From contig OY752141.1 of NCBI GenBank assembly GCA_963573315.1, forward strand, positions 1,612,001-1,676,000: a stretch of 64,000 bases of DNA, given 5' to 3'. The notes beneath the pieces are model-generated. The model was not told the DNA's origin. It searched no databases and was given only the letters and a program-made list of their open reading frames with translations. This DNA comes from Entomortierella parvispora (Eukaryota > Mortierellomycota > Mortierellomycetes > Mortierellales > Mortierellaceae). Shown in pieces: positions 58,601 to 64,000 of the stretch. Position 1 is the first letter of the stretch; every line of letters starts with the position of its first letter. The translations under genes were made by a program, and so were the position numbers.

Positions 58601-58960
58601 TGCTACTCGTTTGGTTTCTGACACAAAGGCCCATATCCCTGTCGTTGGTGCTCCTGAGCTGTCTACATCGTCCTTGTAGAATCGCCGGTGGAGAGCGGAC
58701 CAAAGGGCTTCTTGGATGCCTCTCTTGCAAGAATCTGATGTTTTGTAGCCAAGCATATAGAGGAGGATAAGATTAGTTTCAGGAATAGAAAGGATCCCCC
58801 CAGAACATCATGGCGCACCGTGTTTCTTACAAAACGAGACGACTACCAGGGGGTTTACGATGGCCTCGAGGATGGTTCTTGCAGAGTCTGGGATGGTGAC
58901 GGTCGCGCTGGCCTGGTGCTGGCCAGGACGTGTTGTCTTTGCCAGCTGAAAAATCGTCAT
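52689..58960 (-). CDS. Giant protein with six tandem UBR-type zinc boxes and a C-terminal MIR-like module
   Basis: Eleven exons, minus strand: 58960-58819, 58734-57907, 57819-57188, 57080-56614, 56523-56297, 56189-55917, 55837-55629, 55534-55478, 55392-54040, 53950-53643, 53535-52689; 1780 residues, all phases closing. The first 820 residues are unrecognised and partly helical. Then come six Cys/His boxes of UBR type at about 825-905, 905-985, 1069-1239 (acidic insertion), 1253-1320, 1381-1475 and 1480-1625. Typical elements are CRHVFKPGEDIYHCQDC, VLCARCFRS, CERCFDAEAHKGH, YCHCGSP and CDCGDPSLF. The C-terminus resembles MIR repeats (LYLHSHPFRS, GNDWIVTRP, FWLQHAQTGQFLNSM). UBR boxes in known E3 ligases read N-degrons, usually one per protein. 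No RING, HECT or F-box is seen, so ligase activity is not claimed. Intron 5 uses a GC donor. Confidence 0.85.
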
Positions 58961-60030
58961 GGTGAAGGGAGAGAGAGGAATCGCACAGACACCCTAAGTG
59001 CTGCAGAGATGGACGGGAGAAATGAAAAGGATCCAATAAAAATTGTACAGAAATGAATGAGGATGTAGAAAGAATGGGAGGAAGAATGGAAGGAAAGAGA
59101 AGGATATGCCATGCCCCCTCTTTTGTTTCCGTCGGCCCCTTGTGTCACGATCAAAGGGAGCGAGGTTGGCAGACAGATAGGCAAAGGGGAAGGTAGGGGT
59201 GGGATCTAAAGAGTGCGTTGTGCCTGTCGGTCCATTTTACGAAATGGAGATGAAGAGCACATGGGGGGCATGAGGGGTCTGAGTGCATGAAGGAGCAGAT
59301 TGTGGCGCATGTTGCCTGTTTGGTTTTGTGGTGGCAAAAGAAGGAGCGAAAGAAAGAACAGTATTGCCCCCAGCATGCTGGCATGCTCGGCATGGTGGGA
59401 CAAGAATGCACGCTACCCTTTCTCCCTTCTGGACAAAAGATGCATGGTTGTCCGTCGTTGACGAGCCAGTGTTGCGTGGTCGGCATAACATACCATGAAA
59501 GGTGGCTTTTCCCTTGTCAGCATTCGCATATGTATCCTGGGGCCTCTTGCATCCTGGGGCCTCATGCATGCTGGGTCCCTCGCACCCCCATCCTTCGGGC
59601 ATTTGAAAGACGACGCGAACTGGACGCGTGCGCCGCCTTGCCCCCGTAGGCCCTTTTTTTTCCTGGCCTCTTTCCTTTGTGGAGCCCCTCAAGAAGGCCT
59701 CACCCCCGGGGTCGGCCCCTTGCTACAAACGCTACTCAGGGCAAGGCTCCCTGCTGTCCCCTTCTCTTTCTCTCTCTCTCTTGCATCAATAACCGAAGTT
59801 TTCGACTCTAGCAAAGCAGCCCTTTGCTATTACATTATTTTTATTTTTCGTAAAGATTATGATATGAGAATGGTATGTAAATGAGATGGGTAAATATTCT
59901 TTTTTTCCTTCGAGGCAGTTGTTCTGCTTGCAGTGTTCCCCTTCTTCTCTTTACTGCCTTGCCTCCCTATCTCTGTTTTCCAAAAAAGAAGAGAGATCGC
60001 CCTGGCGGATCTCTTATTTCCTTTTCTTGT
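58961..60030. other. Intergenic region upstream of the UBR-box gene
   Basis: About 1.1 kb with no supported gene on either strand. Overlapping open frames have no family similarity or signal. Confidence 0.5.
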
Positions 60031-60618
60031 TTAAAGAAGCAGCGATGCCACCGCGGCAACCACCACCAAAGCCGCAGTTGATCCCGCCTTCAAAATGCTC
60101 ACAGCCGCATTTGTCGCAGTTGGCGTGCTCGAGGGAGCAGTCACAGTAGGCAAGTTAGTGGAGGCGGTGGTGGGCAGAGCCGACGTCGTCGTGGCTGCAG
60201 CCGCGGTGGTCGTGGGCAAAGCAGCGGAGACGGACAGGGGTGGGACAGTGCTCATGATCGTGAACTGCGCCGAGTAGCTTTGGTTTGTACCATCGACCAC
60301 CAGGATCGAATAGGTCGATCCTTGTGGGATCCCCGATGGGACTTGGACCGTGGTCGAACCAGCTTTGGAGCAATCCAGCTCACCGATAGCACTAGTGTTG
60401 GGGACTTGGACTTGAAGAGTTCCCACTTGGTAGTTGAGAGTGATGGGGAAGGTGGTGTTGCCGGAAACATCGTCGCAGGAGTTGGTCCAGGAGACGGTCG
60501 CAGACTGGCCCGCAGTCCACGATGTGGCGCTGATGGGCTCAGAGTAGGAGATCAACTGGGCAGATGCCTGGGAAACCAGAGCCAGGGCAGAAAGAGCGAC
60601 GACAGCGAGGGACTTCAT
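60031..60618 (-). CDS. GPI-anchored Ser/Thr-rich surface protein, Kre9/KNH1 N-terminal type
   Basis: A single exon of 195 residues. A signal peptide (LAVVALSALALVSQASAQ) is followed by an Ig-like beta domain at about 20-120: ISYSEPISATSWTAGQSATV, two Cys (NSCDDVSG, LDCSKAG) and GSTYSILVVDGTNQSYSAQFTI. This matches the N-terminal domain of Kre9/KNH1-like wall proteins. A Thr/Ala/Pro-rich O-glycosylation stalk follows. The end (AGSTAALVVVAAVASLLL) is a GPI-attachment signal. Such proteins are small fungal wall or surface proteins; a role in beta-1,6-glucan is known for Kre9 itself but is not shown here. A weak TATA-like element lies at about 60753-60758 on the minus strand. Confidence 0.88.
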   Translation of the reverse strand: MKSLAVVALSALALVSQASAQLISYSEPISATSWTAGQSATVSWTNSCDDVSGNTTFPITLNYQVGTLQVQVPNTSAIGELDCSKAGSTTVQVPSGIPQGSTYSILVVDGTNQSYSAQFTIMSTVPPLSVSAALPTTTAAAATTTSALPTTASTNLPTVTAPSSTPTATNAAVSILKAGSTAALVVVAAVASLLL

Positions 60619-63600
60619 GGAGGTGATGGAGGTAGGTGTGGTGTAAGGGAAGTAGGGTAAAGGGATCGAGGGAATAAGGGTCGGGATAAATGACGATGGA
60701 TTGTGGACAAAGGAAAAAGAGAAGCAAAAAGGGAAAAAGGACCAAATTGATACTTATACTGCAATTTGTACTGCAACGGGGATAGTCCAACGGACGGGGT
60801 GTGTGTTTTCCTTTGTTTGTCCCTCTTTGTCGCGATGGGATTGGGCGTGAGAGATTAGACGCGGCGATGAGCAAAGTTGGGACGCACACGCCACAGGCTG
60901 TTCTAGTCTGCGTTGTCCTTTGGGCAGGCGATGACCTGCTTCCGTCCTTCGACTTTCTACCCCTAGTCCACTCCAAAGAACAGGGCCATCTCGACTCGGT
61001 CTTGCGACTTTATATAGTGACATGGCGGGATGTGGACCTGATTGCATCGACAATATGACCACTCTCAATCGCCCTTGTTTTTTATTTCTTGGATCAAAGA
61101 GAGAACTCAGGCACAAAGGAGAAAAGAGGGAGCCCCAGCTTGCTCGAGTGAGCATAGGAAGAAGCTCCTTCTACCTCCTCGTCTTTCACTCGACACTTGT
61201 TAATTTTTGCAAGGGATGAGGAGGGGACAAAGGCAAATCTGGATAAACGCGGGGTGCTAACCAGGCGTCTCTTACTCTCTCTCTCTCTATTCATTGCTGT
61301 CTGCGCCTCTGCTTGATTCCTCTCGCTGTAGAGGAGTGCTGCAGGAAGAGCGACTCTTGCTGTTTCCTTTGATCTTGAGCATCCAAGGAAGAAAGGTCTT
61401 CCTTCCCTCCTTTTTATTTTTTTTTCACCCTGCATTTCCCCCTTCCAGTGAGCGAGCCCAGAGGAAGAATCTTTGCGAGCCGGCTATCGCGGAGATTAGA
61501 TGATGCGAACTTTTTTGGAACCACGCTGGGTTCGCACCACCCACTCCCCTGTCTCCTCTTCTCCCACTCTCCCCTATTGCCCCTTTCCTCTGCCTCCCTG
61601 TTGCATTCCACCGGTAGAAAAGGCTAGAGAAAGAGCAGAAAACATCATTTCTTCTTTTCCTACCCCTCAAAGCACTCGGACACAGACTTTCAACAGCCAT
61701 TCTCGATCCATCCGGTCGGCACCGCTAGGGTAAATAGACCGTTTGTCGAAAAGGGAGGGGCGTGTACACTTTTGGTTGTTTGTCCATCTTCTATTTTCAG
61801 AGTGAGCAGAAGGTTGTGTGTTTTGTGTTTTTGCTCTGGTCGCTGGTCGCACCAAAGTCCAGAACGGTCGAGGCTGTTTACCAATCGTGGTTGAGCTTGT
61901 TGGGCGCGTGGCTTTTTTTTAAATTATTTGTTTTTTTGGTTTGTGTCTAGGCGGGCTGTGAGCAGATCCTGCCAAAAAGTCCTCCTATGAAATGAAACAG
62001 GGTCCCCACTGGTGCCATTTCTCGGAACAACATTCGCTGTGCAATGTGCAGTGTCACTAGGTTCTTCGGTGTCGTTTTTAGCACTATCGTCATCTTCAAG
62101 GACAGAGGTAGGGTGATGCTGTCGTGGGCGGCTAAGATGAGCGTAGTTGTCCATGGCGTGGACCTTACACTCTGATATTCCCTCAAGAACTACACTTTCA
62201 CCCTTGCTTTGCCTTGCATTGCCTATCTACCGCGATTGTGGCCAAGTGATCGTCGCTTTCGAGGATTGCCAGATTGCAAGACAGGCAACAGTGCTTCGTT
62301 TTTTTTTGGTGGCAAGGAGAAATTTCAATTGGTGGCAATTCTTGTCGTGGTGGATTTGACCCATCTAAGCCACCGTGGCCCTGAGCTGAGGAGAGTTGTC
62401 TTTGCCACATTACCTTGCTTCGCTGCCTCCGGATCATGACAAATGGGTCCATCCAAGCAGGTATATCGAACACCTGTAACACTATACTATTCCCCGAATG
62501 CATTCAGTATCGCAATAAATCGGTCTTTGCCACATACAACCATACACCTCTTCTATGTCGTCGTCGCAGTCTCTGGTTCATGGCAACTGGGTCCATCCAA
62601 GCAGGAGGAGAGAGCTTTAGGAGAACATAGGAAAGTCCACCGAGATTCAAGAGATTGCGTCTATTCTGCTACGGGAGAGCAAACCGGCAAGCGTAGGGCC
62701 CCGAGCTTTGGTGACAAGTGCCTTTTCAAGCCACGCTTTTGGAGCACTCCAATGGGGCCTGGTTATGGGGTCGTCCACCGATGATGCAAACGTACCAGTC
62801 CACGATTCTGCTGGTCACATGACAACAGCTCTCAAGGCAGTCAGCCTTCCCAGGCTGGCTACCATCAATTCTACACCAGTTGTCGTTCATGTTGTGTGTG
62901 TGCGTGCATGGGTGCCGTCCTATCCCGCGCAAGAAAAAGAGCCATATAATGGTTGTATGGTTGTTTCCATGAAGGAAAGAAAGGTAAAAGTAAAACAGGA
63001 GGCGAGAGGTGCCCGCTCCGGGAGGGCACAATCAGACGAGGGCAAGAAGCCCTTTGGACCCTGTGAGCTCTCTTCCTCTCTCTGTGTTATGAAAACCCGT
63101 TGCGCTGCACACAGCGCGACTACCTGCGGTCATGGAAGATTGCAGGGAGATCCTCTTGCAGGCAGTCGTGTGCTGAGGTGTGGGGAAGTGAGAAGAGTAC
63201 AGTACATATGTAGGAGGGACAGAGAGAGAAGCAGGCAAAGGAGGCGAAGTAAAGAGGCGCGTCCCGGAATCGCCCTTGGTTGGCTCCATTGAACTCTGTC
63301 TGCCTGGATCGGACTCCTCCGCGAGCGCGGGCATTTTTCGCATCTCCAGCGTTTGATTTGTTCTCTTAAGAGAAGGCACGCCCGCGATGCATGGCGATGA
63401 TTTCATATGTCTGTCTGCTCCATAGTCCAGTCTTGTCCTGTCCACCTGCCCTCCACCTGCAAACTTGACTCAATGTCACTCTTCTTCGTGTCCTCGTTGC
63501 GGTCCTGTCGTCCTCAGCCGCCTACTTGTTTGTCCACTCTCCGCTCGCCTTCCTTCTTCTCTTCTCTTTCTTCTTCTTTACATCTCTCTTCTCATTCCCA

Positions 63601-63682
63601 TTCATTCTCTCCTCTTAGACTCAGACTTTTCTCCTCTTCCTCCTCCTCCTCATTCCAATCCTCTTCCTCCTCATCCACCACA
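60619..63682. other. Long intergenic region upstream of malate synthase
   Basis: About 3 kb without a supported gene. It has a degenerate direct duplication at 62398-62604 and a very CT-rich tract at 63530-63680 leading to the malate synthase start. Open frames are short and unlike proteins; a 101-codon minus frame near 62198 has no recognisable similarity. Confidence 0.5.
62398..62604 (+). repeat. Degenerate direct duplication
   Basis: GTCTTTGCCACAT occurs at 62398 and 62523, and GGGTCCATCCAAGCAG at 62445 and 62589, in the same order, 125 and 144 bases apart. The intervening sequences have diverged. Confidence 0.55.
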
Positions 63683-64000
63683 ATGCCATTCGACTCCAAG
63701 GTTCCCGGTGTCACCATCCTTGCCAAGGTCACCCCCGAGTACGCCCAGATCCTCACTCCTGAGGCGCTCCAGTTCGTCGCCACCCTTCACCGTTCCTTCA
63801 ACCACACCCGCAAGACTCTCCTACAGAAGCGCGTTCTCCGTCAACAACAGATCGATCAAGGAATCCTCCCCGACTTCTTGCCCGAGACCGCAGCCATTCG
63901 TGAGGATGTCTCCTGGAGAGGTGCTATCCCCGCCCCCGGCTTGGCTGATCGTCGCGTCGAGATTACGGGACCTGTTGATCGCAAGATGGTCATCAATGCC
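63683..64000 (+). CDS. Malate synthase, N-terminal 106 codons (cut by window end)
   Basis: The open frame starts at an ATG after a CT-rich leader and a CACCACA context and runs uninterrupted to the end of the window. The residues ([79 protein letters not shown]) match the start of fungal glyoxylate-cycle malate synthase, which condenses acetyl-CoA with glyoxylate to malate, usually in peroxisomes. The block [15 protein letters not shown] precedes the catalytic barrel, which lies outside the window. Codon use is strongly C-ending, unlike the accessory genes, as in highly expressed fungal genes. The peroxisomal C-terminal signal cannot be checked here. Confidence 0.95.
   Translation, partial: MPFDSKVPGVTILAKVTPEYAQILTPEALQFVATLHRSFNHTRKTLLQKRVLRQQQIDQGILPDFLPETAAIREDVSWRGAIPAPGLADRRVEITGPVDRKMVINA

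Noticed and set aside
52689-58960. Calling this gene UBR1 or another named E3 ligase
   Set aside because: No RING, HECT, F-box or N-domain was seen, and the six-box layout does not match any UBR family member I know.
61500-61560. tRNA-like GGGTTCGCACC sequence
   Set aside because: Resembles a T-loop, but no cloverleaf with paired acceptor, D and anticodon arms could be drawn.

Overview
This window reads as nuclear DNA of a filamentous early-diverging fungus. The intron-rich genes, short GT-AG introns with a few GC-AG ones, long poly-A/T and CT-rich intergenic tracts, and the gene set (transmembrane kelch proteins, beta-trefoil inhibitor-like proteins, EDE1, TEA1-like kelch coiled-coil protein, ORC1, TOM40, malate synthase) suggest Mortierellomycota (Mortierella/Linnemannia type). 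That placement is inferred from content and not tested. Exon structures were built by hand from open frames, splice consensus, phase and paralogue or family similarity.

Region 1 (1-10.8 kb) is a tandem array of type I membrane kelch proteins. It holds a frameshifted tail remnant (376-950), two apparently intact genes (1736-4449 and 5137-7713), a decayed copy with lost splice donors and a stop (about 7985-9870), and a small further fragment (10499-10721). A fourth intact paralogue lies at 28569-30978.

Region 2 (10.8-28.0 kb) holds housekeeping membrane-traffic and polarity genes. They are an EDE1-like endocytic scaffold (minus), a divergent Ste14-type isoprenylcysteine methyltransferase, a TM9/EMP70 nonaspanin, and a 1751-residue kelch plus coiled-coil polarity protein.

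Region 3 (32.3-43.1 kb) holds an 1874-residue soluble-type class III nucleotidyl cyclase with a STAND-like ATPase and helical tail, a small beta-trefoil-like protein (minus), and ORC1.

Region 4 (43.1-50.1 kb) is an accessory stretch. It contains a small secreted-protein gene with an in-frame stop, a secreted beta-trefoil-like protein, a degenerate inverted-repeat stretch, and a divergent SDR reductase / FAD monooxygenase pair.

Region 5 (50.5-64.0 kb) holds TOM40, a 1780-residue protein with six UBR-type zinc boxes and a C-terminal MIR-like module (minus; the most unusual gene here), a small GPI-anchored Kre9/KNH-like wall protein (minus), and the first 106 codons of malate synthase, cut by the window end.

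No CRISPR array, insertion sequence or convincing tRNA/rRNA gene was seen.
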